A stretch of DNA of 64,000 bases from positions 1-64,000 of the forward strand of contig NZ_CAJHOB010000006.1 in assembly GCF_905120355.1 (NCBI RefSeq). Direction: 5' to 3'. Under the pieces are notes generated by a model. The model was not told where the DNA came from and ran no database searches. It was given only the letters and a program-made list of their open reading frames with translations. The position numbers and the translations under genes were made by a program. Below are positions 27,617 through 36,959 of the stretch, piece after piece. Each line of letters opens with the position of its first letter. Position 1 is the stretch's first letter. The DNA is from Azonexus hydrophilus. Its GTDB lineage: Bacteria > Pseudomonadota > Gammaproteobacteria > Burkholderiales > Rhodocyclaceae.

Positions 27617-29899
27617 ATGAAGATGCACGATAACAACCAGAAAATCAGGGTTCCGGGGTCGTTCCGGACCCAGCCCCTCGCCTCGTCGGCAAGCTCTGGC
27701 GCCCCGGGTGCCCTCAGGAAAACGGGGATCGCCCTGGGAATTTCATCGACCATGCTGGTGCCCGGCGTGGCGCTGGCGCAGGAGGTCGAAATGGCGCCGG
27801 TGACCGTGGTGGAGCGGGCCTATGATCACAACCCTTATTCCGAAGCGGATGCGCCGTACAAGGCGCGCATTTCCGGTGATGAGCGCCGGACCCGGCCACT
27901 GGCTGAAACACCGGCCACGATCAGCGTCCTGACCAAGACGCAGATCGAAGACTCCGGTTACACCGATCTGCGCGACATTCTCGACACGCAACCCGGCATC
28001 ACGCTCGGGACGGGCGAAAACGGCAATGCCTTTGGTGACCGCTACATCATCCGTGGTCAGGAAGCACGCAGCGACGTGTTTGTGGACGGACTGCGCGATC
28101 CCGGCATGAGCATCCGCGAGAGCTTTGCCGTCGAACAGGTCGAGATTTCGAAAGGCCCGAGTTCCAGTTTTGCCGGTCGCGGCACGGCGGGTGGGGCGAT
28201 CAATTCGATCACCAAGCAGGCAACGACCGATTTCGATTTCACCAAACTGTCGGTCGGTGTGGGTACCGACAAGCACCATCGTCTGACGGTCGACACCAAC
28301 TACACCCTGACCGATAGCGTTGCCCTGCGCGCCAATCTGCTCTACGCCAAGGAAGATGTGCCGGATCGTGCGCCGGCCAACCGCGAGCGCAAGGGCGTGG
28401 CGCTGTCCGCCCTGATCAAGCCGAGCGAGAATCTCAATATCCTGCTCGATTACTACGGTTTCCGCGGTGAGGACCGCCCCGATCTGGGCTCGTATCTGTA
28501 CGGCACGGTGCCTAACCGCAAGCCCTTCAAGAAGGAACCGGTCTATGCGCAGATGCAGGATTTCCTGACCTCTGACGTGGATACCTTCACCGCACGTCTG
28601 AAATATCGCATCAATGATGGGGTGACTCTTACCAATGCCACCCGCTACGGGCGCACTGACAATGGCTACGTGACGACGGGTGCGGGCTATGTCAGCGACA
28701 GCAGTCTGCGTCTGTCCACGCACAACGGCTGGCAGGAGGTGGATTATCTGGCCAATCAGACCAACCTCTTCGTCAATACCGTCTTGGGTGGCATGAAACA
28801 TGAGCTCAACTTCGGGTTGGAATACACCGATCACAGCGTGCTCAACGGGGTGTACCGTTTTGTCGGTGCAACCAGTGCCAACCCGGTCGCGTTCGACCAG
28901 GTACGGGGTGCCGTGTCGCGCAACATGAGCAAGGGCGGCTGGGATCAAGACTGGCAGGCCAAGACGGTTTCCGCCTATGTCATGGATACGGTTGATCTGA
29001 GCGAGAAGTGGACCGCTTTTGCCGGTGTCCGCTACGACCGCACCAAGCTGTCCCTGGTCACGCGTAATGCTACGACCGCAGTGCGGACGGGTGATTACAA
29101 CTACAGCGACGACATGTGGAATGGTCATGTTGGCGTGACCTACAAATTCCTGCCCTATGCCAACGTTTATCTGACCTATGCCACGGCCAAGGACATCAAT
29201 GGCGGCGAATCCGATGTCGGGACCAGTGGCGGTTACGGCGGCTTGATCACCTTCAATGGCCAGGCCGCCGGGGCGAAGCCGGAAAAAACCGAGAATGTCG
29301 AACTGGGAACCAAGTGGAACCTGCTGGGCGGCAAGTTGCTGGCGACGGCGGTGGTGTTCCAGATTACCAAGTCGGATGTGATGGAAGGCGCGGATTACGG
29401 TATTGCCGGTACCTTCAATAGCGGCAAGAACCGGGTGCGCGGCATCGAGTTCGGCCTGTCCGGCAACCTGACGGATAAACTGAGCGCCTTTGCCGGGGTG
29501 GCCTTCATGGATGCCGAAGTGCTCAAATCGGCAACGCCCGCCAGCCGTGGTAAGACCTTGAGCAACTTTGCCGACAAGACGGCGTCGGCGCAGTTGCGTT
29601 ACCAGGCGACGGAAAAATTTGCTCTGGGCGCTGCGGTCAAATACGAGAGCAAGAAATATGCGGGACAACCGGACAGTGCGGCGGCGTTTAATGCCCAGGG
29701 GCAGTATTCGCAGCCGGTGCCCGGCTATACCGTCTGGGATTTCTTTGCCGATTACCGTCTGAACAAGGCAGCCAAGTTGCGTTTGAATGTAGGTAACGTT
29801 TTCGACAAGGATTATTACCTGGCGGCCTACCGTTCGGGTTCCTTCCTGTACAAGGGCGATGCGCGTAACGCCCGGCTGACGTTCAATTACGAGTTCTGA
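27617..29899 (+). CDS. TonB-dependent siderophore receptor, Fiu/PiuA-like
   Basis: A 760-residue receptor. A long polar N-region and hydrophobic core (TGIALGISSTMLVPGVALA) make the signal peptide. The plug has ETPATISVLTKTQIED, DILDTQPGI, DRYIIRGQEARSDVFVDGLRD and VEISKGPSSSFAGRGTAGGAIN, typical of the catecholate receptors Fiu and PiuA. The barrel ends in RNARLTFNYEF. PiuC, the usual partner of PiuA, is encoded two genes downstream, which supports the call. The ligand is presumably a mono- or tris-catecholate ferric complex; this is inference. A GTG-free ATG start at 27617 or 27623 gives the same signal peptide. Confidence 0.9.
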   Translation: MKMHDNNQKIRVPGSFRTQPLASSASSGAPGALRKTGIALGISSTMLVPGVALAQEVEMAPVTVVERAYDHNPYSEADAPYKARISGDERRTRPLAETPATISVLTKTQIEDSGYTDLRDILDTQPGITLGTGENGNAFGDRYIIRGQEARSDVFVDGLRDPGMSIRESFAVEQVEISKGPSSSFAGRGTAGGAINSITKQATTDFDFTKLSVGVGTDKHHRLTVDTNYTLTDSVALRANLLYAKEDVPDRAPANRERKGVALSALIKPSENLNILLDYYGFRGEDRPDLGSYLYGTVPNRKPFKKEPVYAQMQDFLTSDVDTFTARLKYRINDGVTLTNATRYGRTDNGYVTTGAGYVSDSSLRLSTHNGWQEVDYLANQTNLFVNTVLGGMKHELNFGLEYTDHSVLNGVYRFVGATSANPVAFDQVRGAVSRNMSKGGWDQDWQAKTVSAYVMDTVDLSEKWTAFAGVRYDRTKLSLVTRNATTAVRTGDYNYSDDMWNGHVGVTYKFLPYANVYLTYATAKDINGGESDVGTSGGYGGLITFNGQAAGAKPEKTENVELGTKWNLLGGKLLATAVVFQITKSDVMEGADYGIAGTFNSGKNRVRGIEFGLSGNLTDKLSAFAGVAFMDAEVLKSATPASRGKTLSNFADKTASAQLRYQATEKFALGAAVKYESKKYAGQPDSAAAFNAQGQYSQPVPGYTVWDFFADYRLNKAAKLRLNVGNVFDKDYYLAAYRSGSFLYKGDARNARLTFNYEF

Positions 29900-29916
29900 T
29901 CGCATGGAGTAGTTAG

Positions 29917-29946
29917 CGGACGGATCAGTTGATCCGTCCGTTTTTT
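29917..29946 (+). terminator. intrinsic terminator after the PiuA-like receptor
   Basis: A perfect 11-bp stem (29917-29927 with 29930-29940) is followed directly by six T. It lies 17 bases after the receptor stop and 13 bases before the oxidase start, so the downstream pair is either expressed by readthrough or from its own start. Confidence 0.85.
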
Positions 29947-29959
29947 CAAGAGGCTTCCG

Positions 29960-31078
29960 ATGCAAGAAAACCGTCCTGCGCTGACCTCGCTACCTGCCGA
30001 CATTCGTTGTGCGCAGGATTATGTCTGGGCGGCGGAACATTTTCTGTCGCCGGAGCGGCATGCCTACATTGCCGGCGGTTGTGGCCGGGAGGTGACGCTG
30101 GCGGCAAATCATGCGGCGTTTGATGCCGTGCGCCTGTGGCCGCGGCTGTTGCGCGATGTGCGGCACGGACACTTGGCGCGCACGCTCCTCGGTCGTCCGC
30201 TGCAGCATCCCATTTTGCTGGCCCCGGTGGCCTACCAGACCCTGGCGCACGCGCGGGGCGAGATCGAAGTGGCGCGCGCGGCAGCGGCGACCGACAGCGG
30301 TTTCGTGCTGAGTACCCTGGCCGGTTGCAGCCTTGAGGCGGTGGCGGAGCAGGCGGGCGAAGAACGCTGGTTTCAGCTGTATTTTCAGGAAACGCGGGAA
30401 ATCACCCTCGACCTGCTCCGGCGGGCAGAGGCTGCCGCCTACAAGGTGTTGGTGGTGACGCTCGATAGCGCCATCAAGCTGCCCAGCCCGCGTGCGCAGC
30501 GGGCCGGGTTCCGGATGCCGGACGATGTCCAGGCCGCCAATCTGGCGCATTACCCGCCGGTCGCGCCGATCACTCTTGAGCGGGGGCAGAGCCGGATATT
30601 TCAGGGCGTGATGCAACGGGCGCCAGGTTGGGATGATCTGGCCTGGCTGTTGCAGCAGACCGATCTGCCGGTGGTCGTCAAAGGTGTCTTGCACCCGGCG
30701 GATGCGACCCGCCTGCAGTCTCTCGGGGTGGCCGGGCTGATCGTCTCCAACCACGGCGGGCGCGGCCTCGATGGCGTTCCCGCCAGTCTGGACGTCCTGC
30801 CCTGCATTCGTCAGGCGGTTGGAGCGAATTACCCGTTGTTGCTCGATAGCGGCATCCAGGCCGGTAGCGATGTGTTCAAGGCGCTGGCGCTGGGGGCGGA
30901 TGCCGTTCTGGTCGGGCGGCTGCAAACCTATGCGCTGGCGGTGGCCGGGGCGCTCGGCGTGGCGCACATGCTGCGCTTGCTGCGCGAAGAGCTGGAAGCC
31001 TGCATGGCGCAGGCGGGCTGTGCGACGCTGGCCGATATCAGCAGCGCAATGATTTTCAAGGCAACGCAAGAGGACTGA
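29960..31078 (+). CDS. FMN-dependent alpha-hydroxy acid oxidase/dehydrogenase
   Basis: A 372-residue enzyme of the lactate dehydrogenase/glycolate oxidase family. It has [25 protein letters not shown] and VVTLDSAI, the FMN lysine in VVVKGV, and the catalytic His with the binding Arg in [11 protein letters not shown] near residue 265. [27 protein letters not shown] is the phosphate-binding end. It would oxidise an alpha-hydroxy acid to the keto acid; the substrate is not known. Its place between a PiuA-like receptor and piuC, two bases from piuC, suggests a role with iron-hydroxycarboxylate uptake. Confidence 0.87.
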   Translation: MQENRPALTSLPADIRCAQDYVWAAEHFLSPERHAYIAGGCGREVTLAANHAAFDAVRLWPRLLRDVRHGHLARTLLGRPLQHPILLAPVAYQTLAHARGEIEVARAAAATDSGFVLSTLAGCSLEAVAEQAGEERWFQLYFQETREITLDLLRRAEAAAYKVLVVTLDSAIKLPSPRAQRAGFRMPDDVQAANLAHYPPVAPITLERGQSRIFQGVMQRAPGWDDLAWLLQQTDLPVVVKGVLHPADATRLQSLGVAGLIVSNHGGRGLDGVPASLDVLPCIRQAVGANYPLLLDSGIQAGSDVFKALALGADAVLVGRLQTYALAVAGALGVAHMLRLLREELEACMAQAGCATLADISSAMIFKATQED

Positions 31079-31080
31079 CT

Positions 31081-31764
31081 ATGTTGATTCCGATCGCAGG
31101 TGTTCTGAGCAAGGATGAAGTCCGGCAGTTTCGTGCCCAACTCGCCACGGCCCCCTGGGAAGATGGCCTGAAGACGGCCGGCACGCTGGCCCGGGCAGTC
31201 AAGCGCAACCAGCAGCTGGCCGACGGTTCGCCGCTGGCGGTGGAGCTGGGCAACCAGATCCTGCGCAAACTGGGCAACCATCCTTTGTTCATTTCGGCGG
31301 CTTTGCCGAGCCGGATCTACCCACCCAAATTCAACCGCTATGCCGATGGAGGCACCTATGGTGCGCATGTCGACAGTGCGGTGATGCAGGTGCCGGGCAC
31401 GTCGATTTCGGTACGCAGCGATCTTTCCGCCACGCTTTTTCTCGCTGAACCCGAGGAATACGAAGGAGGGGAGCTGGAAATCGAAGGGCCGTTCGGCATT
31501 CAGGCGGCCAAACTGGCGGCGGGCGACATGGTGCTTTATCCGTCGAGCAGCTTGCATCGGGTGACGCCGGTGACGCAGGGCGCGCGCATTGCCTCCTTCA
31601 TGTGGATTCAGAGCATGGTGCAGGATGATGGCGCCCGTACCTTGCTGTTTGACCTCGACCAGTCGATCCAGGGCATGACCAGCAGTGTGGCGGCCGATGA
31701 TCCGCGCTTGCTGAAACTGACCGGGGTGTATCACAACTTGCTGCGCCGCTGGGCCACGCCCTGA
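31081..31764 (+). CDS. piuC: PiuC-type Fe(II)/2-oxoglutarate-dependent hydroxylase
   Basis: A 227-residue dioxygenase of the PKHD/YbiX family. The iron-binding triad is His96 and Asp98 (YGAHVDS) with His159 (SSSLHRVTP). Arg169 (QGARIASF) should hold 2-oxoglutarate. PiuC genes commonly accompany Fiu/PiuA receptors and are thought to modify the incoming siderophore, but the reaction is not established. Two bases separate it from the oxidase gene, so the two are co-translated. Confidence 0.92.
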   Translation: MLIPIAGVLSKDEVRQFRAQLATAPWEDGLKTAGTLARAVKRNQQLADGSPLAVELGNQILRKLGNHPLFISAALPSRIYPPKFNRYADGGTYGAHVDSAVMQVPGTSISVRSDLSATLFLAEPEEYEGGELEIEGPFGIQAAKLAAGDMVLYPSSSLHRVTPVTQGARIASFMWIQSMVQDDGARTLLFDLDQSIQGMTSSVAADDPRLLKLTGVYHNLLRRWATP

Positions 31765-31789
31765 CAGCGGGCGGCCTGCTGCTTGGCAG

Positions 31790-31999
31790 ATGCCCTTTGT
31801 ACTGACCATCCTGCTGGCGGAAGCAGCGACACTCGGTCATGCCACGGCGCATGGTCTGATTCAGGAACGTTTTTTCGATACCCTGCTGGGCTGCCTGGTC
31901 GGTCTGCTGGGCGCTGTGGCCCTGCACAACCCTGTGTTTCGCCGGGTAGGCAGCCGCCTGCTGCGTCAGCTCATTCCCGACCGCTTTCTGCAAGTCTGA
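31790..31999 (+). CDS. short membrane protein, possible FUSC-family C-terminal remnant
   Basis: A 69-residue open frame with two hydrophobic stretches. QERFFDTLLGCLVGLLGAVAL resembles the Arg-x-x-Asp-Thr-x-x-Gly segment near the end of FUSC/YccS aromatic-acid efflux proteins, which are many times longer. No matching upstream part is visible, since piuC ends 25 bases before. It could be a decayed gene tail or a genuine small membrane protein. No strong ribosome-binding site is seen. Confidence 0.4.
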   Translation: MPFVLTILLAEAATLGHATAHGLIQERFFDTLLGCLVGLLGAVALHNPVFRRVGSRLLRQLIPDRFLQV

Positions 32000-32023
32000 G
32001 CCAGATCCGGCGCTGCCGGGTCG

Positions 32024-32266
32024 TCAACGTACGACCCAGATGTGGCGGGCGACACTGTGTTCGAGGGCGAGTTCGACTTCTTCGGCCAGGATGACGGTCA
32101 TCGGCTTTTGCTGCAGGACGCGCAAGGGGCGGTTTTCGGCCAGGCCGTAGGCGGTGAGTTGTTCGCGCTGCAAGGCGTCGATTTCATCGCCCAGGCCGGC
32201 CAGACGGACTTCTTCGCCGGGAGGAATGAAGGCGAGCGGCAGGCGGGCGTCGTGGTGAGGGCTCAT
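32024..32266 (-). CDS. feoA: FeoA ferrous iron transport protein
   Basis: An 80-residue SH3-like FeoA. LAFIPPGEEVRLAGLG, LTAYGLAENRPLRVLQQKPMTVILAEEVELALEHSVARHIWV shows the family's beta-barrel pattern. It helps FeoB in Fe(II) uptake at the cytoplasmic face. It follows feoB by six bases and is the last gene of the operon, the reverse of the common feoA-feoB order. Confidence 0.9.
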   Translation of the reverse strand: MSPHHDARLPLAFIPPGEEVRLAGLGDEIDALQREQLTAYGLAENRPLRVLQQKPMTVILAEEVELALEHSVARHIWVVR

Positions 32267-32272
32267 GTCGGT

Positions 32273-34213
32273 TTACCAGAGGGCGGTCAGGACGAGGTTG
32301 CACAGGCCGCCCACCAGGAAGGCGAACGGCACGATGATGGCGAGCATCGCCAGCCCGGTCTTCAGGCCGCGTTCCTTGATCATCATCAGCAGGCTGGCGA
32401 AACAGGGAACGAACAGGGTGATGGTGATCATGCCGACAATGGCCTGCACCGGGCTCAAGGCGTCGGCCAGCATGAACAGGCCGGTGGCACCGAAATCGCG
32501 GCGCAGGAAACCCATCACGAAGGCGGCGGAGGCTTCCTTGGGTAGTCCCAGCCAGCCGCTGACCAGCGGTTCGCCGGCTTCGATGATGGCTGGCAGAATG
32601 CCGAGCCGGTCGAGCAGATACATCAGGAAAGTGCCGATCAGGAACAGCGGAATGACTTCGATCAGATACCACTTCAGGCGACCGGTGGTTTTTTTCAGGA
32701 CGTTGCCGGCAATCGGCAGGCGCATCGGTGGCAGCTCCGTCACCAGGGGGATGCGTCGGCCGGGGACCAGACGGGCGGCCAGGAAACCGCTCAGGAAAAG
32801 CACGCCGACCATGGCCAGCGCCCAGACCAGCAGGGCGGAGAAGGAGACGCCGCCAAGCATGCCGAGCACGACCCCCAGTTGGGCTGAACAGGGAATGGCC
32901 AGCGCCAGTAGGAAAATGGTGATCAGGCGCTCACGCGGGCTGTGCAGAATGCGGGTGGTGAGCGTCGCCATGGTGACACAGCCCAGCCCCAGCACCATCG
33001 GCAGCACGGCGCGCCCGTTGAGGCCCATGCGGGCGAAGATGCGATTGGCAATGACCGACAGGCGCGGCATGTAGCCTGAATCTTCGAGGATGCCGAAAGC
33101 AATGAAGAAGGTGCTGACGATGGGCAGGATCAGCGCCAGCGCGTAGGTCATGCCCATGGTCCACAGGCCGTACTGGCCGACCAGCAGATCGCTCAACCCG
33201 TTGTTGCCGATCTGCGTGGTGACGAAATCGGTGACGGCCGGGTTGAGAATGCCGTCGAACAGGTCTTCCTCCAGCAGGCCGACCAGCGTGGTGGCACCGA
33301 AGACGCCGACGAAGAGATAGACCGCGTAAAGCACGCCGAGCAGGATGGGAATACCCCACAGCGGGTGCACCACGGCCTGGCCGATGCGCTGCGCCAGCAG
33401 CGGTGAGCTGCGTACGGCGCGCTGACTGACGCTGGTGGCGAGCGCATCGGCAGCTTCGGTGCGCTGGCGGGCGAGCAATCCGGGCAGGTCCTCTTCGGCG
33501 CGCTGGCTGGCGGCGCGCCGCAGTGCGTCGAGCTGGGCGTAGGCCGGGCCGGCGTGCTGGCGCAACCAGCTGTCCACCTCGGTGTCATTGCCGAGGAAGA
33601 GGATGGCGAGGCCACGGGCGGCCAGGCTGGGGTGCGGCGCGTGCGTTGCGATGGCTGCCGCCAGGAGCGTGATTTCTTCTTCCAGCAGCGGGTCGTAATG
33701 CAGCAGAGGGTCGGGCACGGCGGCGCGGGCGATGCTGCTGGTGAGTTCGCCCATGCCTTCACCGCCGGTGGCGACGGTGGCCAGTACCGGAATGGCCAGC
33801 TCCTCCGCCAGTGCCGGAATATCCACCGTTACGCCGCGGGCCATGGCTTCGTCGTGCATGTTCAGGGCCAGCACCATGGGAACGCCCAGTTCAGCCAGGA
33901 GTGCGGTCAGGGTCAAGGTTCGGCGCAGGTTCTTGGCGTCCCCCACCTGCACCAGGCAGCGGCTTGTTTCATTGAGCAAGGCGCGCATGGTGGCGCGCTC
34001 ATCGTCGCTGCGCGAGGGCAGGGCGAGTACGCCGGGCGTGTCGAGCAGCGTGGCACTGGCGTCAAAACGTGCCGGAGCCTGAGTGACTTCGACCGTCGTG
34101 CCCGGGTAGTTGGATACGTTGACGTAGGCACCGGTCAGGCGGTGAAAGAGTACCGACTTGCCGACATTGGGATGGCCGACCAGGAGGATGGCCGGAGCGG
34201 TGGAGGTGTTCAT
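32273..34213 (-). CDS. feoB: FeoB ferrous iron transporter
   Basis: A 646-residue inner-membrane Fe(II) transporter. The N-terminal G domain has G1 GHPNVGKS (residues 13-20), the switch YVNVSNYPGTTVE, G3 DTPG and NMHDEA (G4-like). The membrane domain has two Gate regions, with LGCVTMATLTTRILHSPRERL and related pore segments. The length is at the short end of the family, with a reduced C-terminal tail. The start MNTSTAP at 34213 overlaps the stop of the thioredoxin-like gene by four bases; an upstream extension in frame is not conserved. Confidence 0.94.
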   Translation of the reverse strand: MNTSTAPAILLVGHPNVGKSVLFHRLTGAYVNVSNYPGTTVEVTQAPARFDASATLLDTPGVLALPSRSDDERATMRALLNETSRCLVQVGDAKNLRRTLTLTALLAELGVPMVLALNMHDEAMARGVTVDIPALAEELAIPVLATVATGGEGMGELTSSIARAAVPDPLLHYDPLLEEEITLLAAAIATHAPHPSLAARGLAILFLGNDTEVDSWLRQHAGPAYAQLDALRRAASQRAEEDLPGLLARQRTEAADALATSVSQRAVRSSPLLAQRIGQAVVHPLWGIPILLGVLYAVYLFVGVFGATTLVGLLEEDLFDGILNPAVTDFVTTQIGNNGLSDLLVGQYGLWTMGMTYALALILPIVSTFFIAFGILEDSGYMPRLSVIANRIFARMGLNGRAVLPMVLGLGCVTMATLTTRILHSPRERLITIFLLALAIPCSAQLGVVLGMLGGVSFSALLVWALAMVGVLFLSGFLAARLVPGRRIPLVTELPPMRLPIAGNVLKKTTGRLKWYLIEVIPLFLIGTFLMYLLDRLGILPAIIEAGEPLVSGWLGLPKEASAAFVMGFLRRDFGATGLFMLADALSPVQAIVGMITITLFVPCFASLLMMIKERGLKTGLAMLAIIVPFAFLVGGLCNLVLTALW

Positions 34214-34722
34214 CGGCTGGGGGCTTTCTGCGCTGCGCAAAGCGCGAGTTGCTGCTGTAGCCAGTGGGCATTGATCTCGCCACTGTGATGGGCACAACTG
34301 TGGCGATGTGCGTTGAGGATGACTGTGTGGGGCAGGGCGCCGCTGCGGTTGCCGAAACGAGCCAGCAGGCCACGCGGTTCGCTGGGGCCGTGCAGGGCGA
34401 GTAGAGGGGGGCGCAAGGCGTTCAGGACATGCTCCGGGGCGTTGGCGGTTTCACTCGGACGCTGCAGGGCGATGGTGATGACGCGGGCAGTACCCTGACT
34501 GGCGAGGGCAGCGAGCAGCGGCAGTTCGCGCAGGCAGGGGGGGCAGTCGGCGCGCCAGAAATTGACTACGGTAGGGCGTTCTGGGAGCGCCGCCAGGCGT
34601 ACGAAGCGGGCGCCATCGGACAACTCGAAATCGAGTGCCGGCGGCACCCCGGCATGCCCAGGAGGACTCAGGGTGAGGGCAAGGACAAGCGCGACAGGAA
34701 GCGCTTTTCGGTCGTGGTGCAT
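34210..34722 (-). CDS. TlpA/ResA-like periplasmic thioredoxin-fold protein
   Basis: A 170-residue secreted protein: signal peptide (KALPVALVLALTLSPPGHAG), then a thioredoxin fold with WRADCPPCLRELPLL, a CPPC active site at Cys60 and Cys63. ALPHTVILNAHR includes the expected Pro loop. Such proteins reduce periplasmic disulfides or deliver electrons to metal-binding cysteines. It sits between a receptor with a CSIC motif in its plug and feoB, which suggests a redox role in iron entry; this is inference. The ATG at 34722 is chosen over a TTG at 34737. Confidence 0.82.
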   Translation of the reverse strand: MHHDRKALPVALVLALTLSPPGHAGVPPALDFELSDGARFVRLAALPERPTVVNFWRADCPPCLRELPLLAALASQGTARVITIALQRPSETANAPEHVLNALRPPLLALHGPSEPRGLLARFGNRSGALPHTVILNAHRHSCAHHSGEINAHWLQQQLALCAAQKAPSR

Positions 34723-34738
34723 GCGGTGGCTGGGCAAA

Positions 34739-36874
34739 TTAAAGGCTCAGTTTCAGGCCGCCATATACGAAGCGGCCACGATTTGGCCCCCAGATCTGGG
34801 TGACATCGAAGTTGCCGTGGCGATCGACCCACAACATGCTTTCCTTGTCCGACTGCTTGAAATCGGTCAGGTTATCGATACCGAGAAAGGCCGTCCATTG
34901 TTTGTTGATGCGATATTCACCCCGCAGGTCGAGCGTCCAGTAGGCCGGGCTTTTGTCCAGCTTGCGCGTGCCGTCGAAGTTGTAGCGTGGGGTGTTGGCG
35001 TAGTCGTAAAACTTTTTCAGGTCCATCGGGCCGGTCCAGGTGCCGCGCAGCATGCCGGTCCATGGCCCGCTTTCGTAATCCAGACGCAGGTAGGCGCGAG
35101 TTTCCGGGCGGGCGAAAGCGAGGGTGCCGGGTTCCGTGAAACGGTATTTGAAGTGTTCCGCCGCAAGCGTGGTTTCCAGTGCCGGGGTCAATTTGTAGGT
35201 GAGGGTCAGATCACCACCGACCACGGTGACGGGCTTGTCGGCAGAAGTGAAGATGGTGATGGGCCTGCCTGCGGCGTCGGTGGCGCCGGAATCAAGCAGC
35301 GCCATGTTCTTGATGCGGTTGTAATTCAGGGAGCCGACCCAGGCCAGCCGGTCGCCGGCGTAGGAGAGGGCATAGGAAGCGTTGTCGGAAATTTCTGCTT
35401 CCTTGATCTCGCGCACGATGCGTGAGGTGTCGAGGATGCCGTGATCCTGTTCGAAGAAGGAGGTCGGGGCGCGGAAGCCGCGACCCACGGCGAAACGGCT
35501 GTTCAAGGCGTGATTGTGGTTCCACAGCACATTGAAGCGTGGGCTGGTGATGCCGCCAAAAATGTTGTGATCGTCGTAGTGCACCGAGCCGTTGATTTCC
35601 ACTTTGCCGTCGAGAAAGGCGTGGTAGGCCTGCAGGAAGACGCCTGGCGTTTTGTATTCGTAGTTGTCGATGCCGTCGTTCGGTGTGCCGTCGGCCATTG
35701 CCCCTTTGCTCTTCAGGTCTTCATAACGGTAGGTCAGGCCGCCGGTGACGAGCGTTGCGCCCAAGGGCTGTTGGGTGCTCGCTTCCAGGTAATACTGCGT
35801 CTGCTCGGCTTTGTAGAGCGAGTGTTCGTAGTAGGAATCCTGCTTGTGTTTGGCCAGTCCCAGGGCCAGGCGCAGTTTGCCGGCCCCGAGGGCATGCGTG
35901 GCGCTGCTCACGAACTGCTGGCGGTCGGTGAAGATGATCTCCGACATGCCGCCCTGGCCGCCGCTGTAAGGCACGATGCCGCCGGGGGCTACCGTGCCAT
36001 CCTCCGTGCCGGCCACGGCAACCCAGCCGTCCGGACTTGGTGACGCATTCTTTCCCTTGTTCCAGCGGAACGGGTTGCCGCTTTCGTCGCGTTTGACCTT
36101 GCCGTAGTTGTCGCCCATGGCGCCGCCCATGCGTTTTTCATCAACCAGATCGAGACGGCCGCGAATCTTGAAGCCGCCCACATCGTCGAAGAAGAAGCCG
36201 ATGCCGCCGAGTTTGCGCTCATAGCCGGAGTATTCCGATACCTTGTTGCCATCGGCATCGACGGTGTCGTGCGTGTTGTAGTTGAAATTGGCGGTCAGGG
36301 CGCCGCCGGAGAACGCACGGGCTGCGAAGAGTTCGGTGTTGGCCTGACCAAAGGCGCCGAATTGTTGTACCGCCTTGAATTCGTCGGTTGTTGGCCGACG
36401 CGTCACCATATCCACCGACCCGGCCAGGGCTTCCGGCGCGATCAGGCTGGTGCCGGCCCCCCGCGAGATGTCGATGCGCTCGACCCCGCCCAGGCTGACG
36501 CTGTCCAGTCCGTAGGCGGTGGAGACGGAAGAAAAGATGGGAATGCCGTCGATGAGGAGCGTGGTGTAACGTCCCGGCAGATTGTTCAGCACGACATTGC
36601 GCACATTGCAGATCGAGCATTCGGTCTGCACCGAAATGCCGGGGCGCTTGTCGAGCGCCTCGGTCAGCATGGTGGCGCCGGTCTTTTCCAGCTCACGCGC
36701 GCCGAGCGATTCGGTGGCGATGATTTCGTCACGCAACACAGGCCGGGTACCGACCGTCTTGCCACTGCTGACGGTGATTTCACTGAGTTGTTTGTCGGCG
36801 AGCGCCGGTCCGCTCAGCGTGACGAGGATAGCCAGAGTCAGTGGACTTAGAGCAAATTCCTTGTAGGCAGACAT
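34739..36874 (-). CDS. TonB-dependent receptor with CSIC motif in the plug
   Basis: A 711-residue receptor with a signal peptide (LTLAILVTLSGPALA), a plug and a barrel ending GRFVYGGLKLSL. The plug carries ECSICNVRNVVLNNLPGRYTTLLIDG, that is Cys86-Ser-Ile-Cys89, in the place where other receptors have the RG-x-GG-type loop. VERIDISRGAGTSLIAPEALAGSVDMVTRRP follows. The thioredoxin-like gene, feoB and feoA are packed behind it within a few bases. The ligand is unknown; ferric or ferrous iron complexes are the obvious guess from context. Confidence 0.9.
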   Translation of the reverse strand: MSAYKEFALSPLTLAILVTLSGPALADKQLSEITVSSGKTVGTRPVLRDEIIATESLGARELEKTGATMLTEALDKRPGISVQTECSICNVRNVVLNNLPGRYTTLLIDGIPIFSSVSTAYGLDSVSLGGVERIDISRGAGTSLIAPEALAGSVDMVTRRPTTDEFKAVQQFGAFGQANTELFAARAFSGGALTANFNYNTHDTVDADGNKVSEYSGYERKLGGIGFFFDDVGGFKIRGRLDLVDEKRMGGAMGDNYGKVKRDESGNPFRWNKGKNASPSPDGWVAVAGTEDGTVAPGGIVPYSGGQGGMSEIIFTDRQQFVSSATHALGAGKLRLALGLAKHKQDSYYEHSLYKAEQTQYYLEASTQQPLGATLVTGGLTYRYEDLKSKGAMADGTPNDGIDNYEYKTPGVFLQAYHAFLDGKVEINGSVHYDDHNIFGGITSPRFNVLWNHNHALNSRFAVGRGFRAPTSFFEQDHGILDTSRIVREIKEAEISDNASYALSYAGDRLAWVGSLNYNRIKNMALLDSGATDAAGRPITIFTSADKPVTVVGGDLTLTYKLTPALETTLAAEHFKYRFTEPGTLAFARPETRAYLRLDYESGPWTGMLRGTWTGPMDLKKFYDYANTPRYNFDGTRKLDKSPAYWTLDLRGEYRINKQWTAFLGIDNLTDFKQSDKESMLWVDRHGNFDVTQIWGPNRGRFVYGGLKLSL

Positions 36875-36895
36875 GTCTTGAATTCCATAAGGTTT

Positions 36896-36924
36896 CTCTG
36901 GCTGGCATTGCCACGGCTGGCTGG
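36896..36924 (-). repeat. receptor-gene leader element, looser copy 3
   Basis: On the minus strand, CCAGCCAG occurs twice about 20 bases apart, ending in GCCAGCCAGAG, 22 bases before the CSIC receptor start. It shares the GCCAGCCAG core with copies 1 and 2 but not the rest. No Fur-like or FNR-like box is evident in the 85 bases between the exbD terminator and this gene. Confidence 0.35.
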
Positions 36925-36959
36925 AGTGGGGATGGTTTAAGAAAAGTCGAAAGAGGTGG

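Noticed and set aside
27743-29965. A 740-codon open frame on the strand opposite the PiuA-like receptor gene
   Set aside because: The receptor on the plus strand has clear plug and barrel motifs. The reverse frame has no recognisable domain and is a common by-product of high-GC codon use.
31783-32094. A 103-codon plus-strand frame across the piuC/feoA junction
   Set aside because: It is out of frame with the FUSC-like remnant and runs over the end of feoA on the other strand, with no domain.
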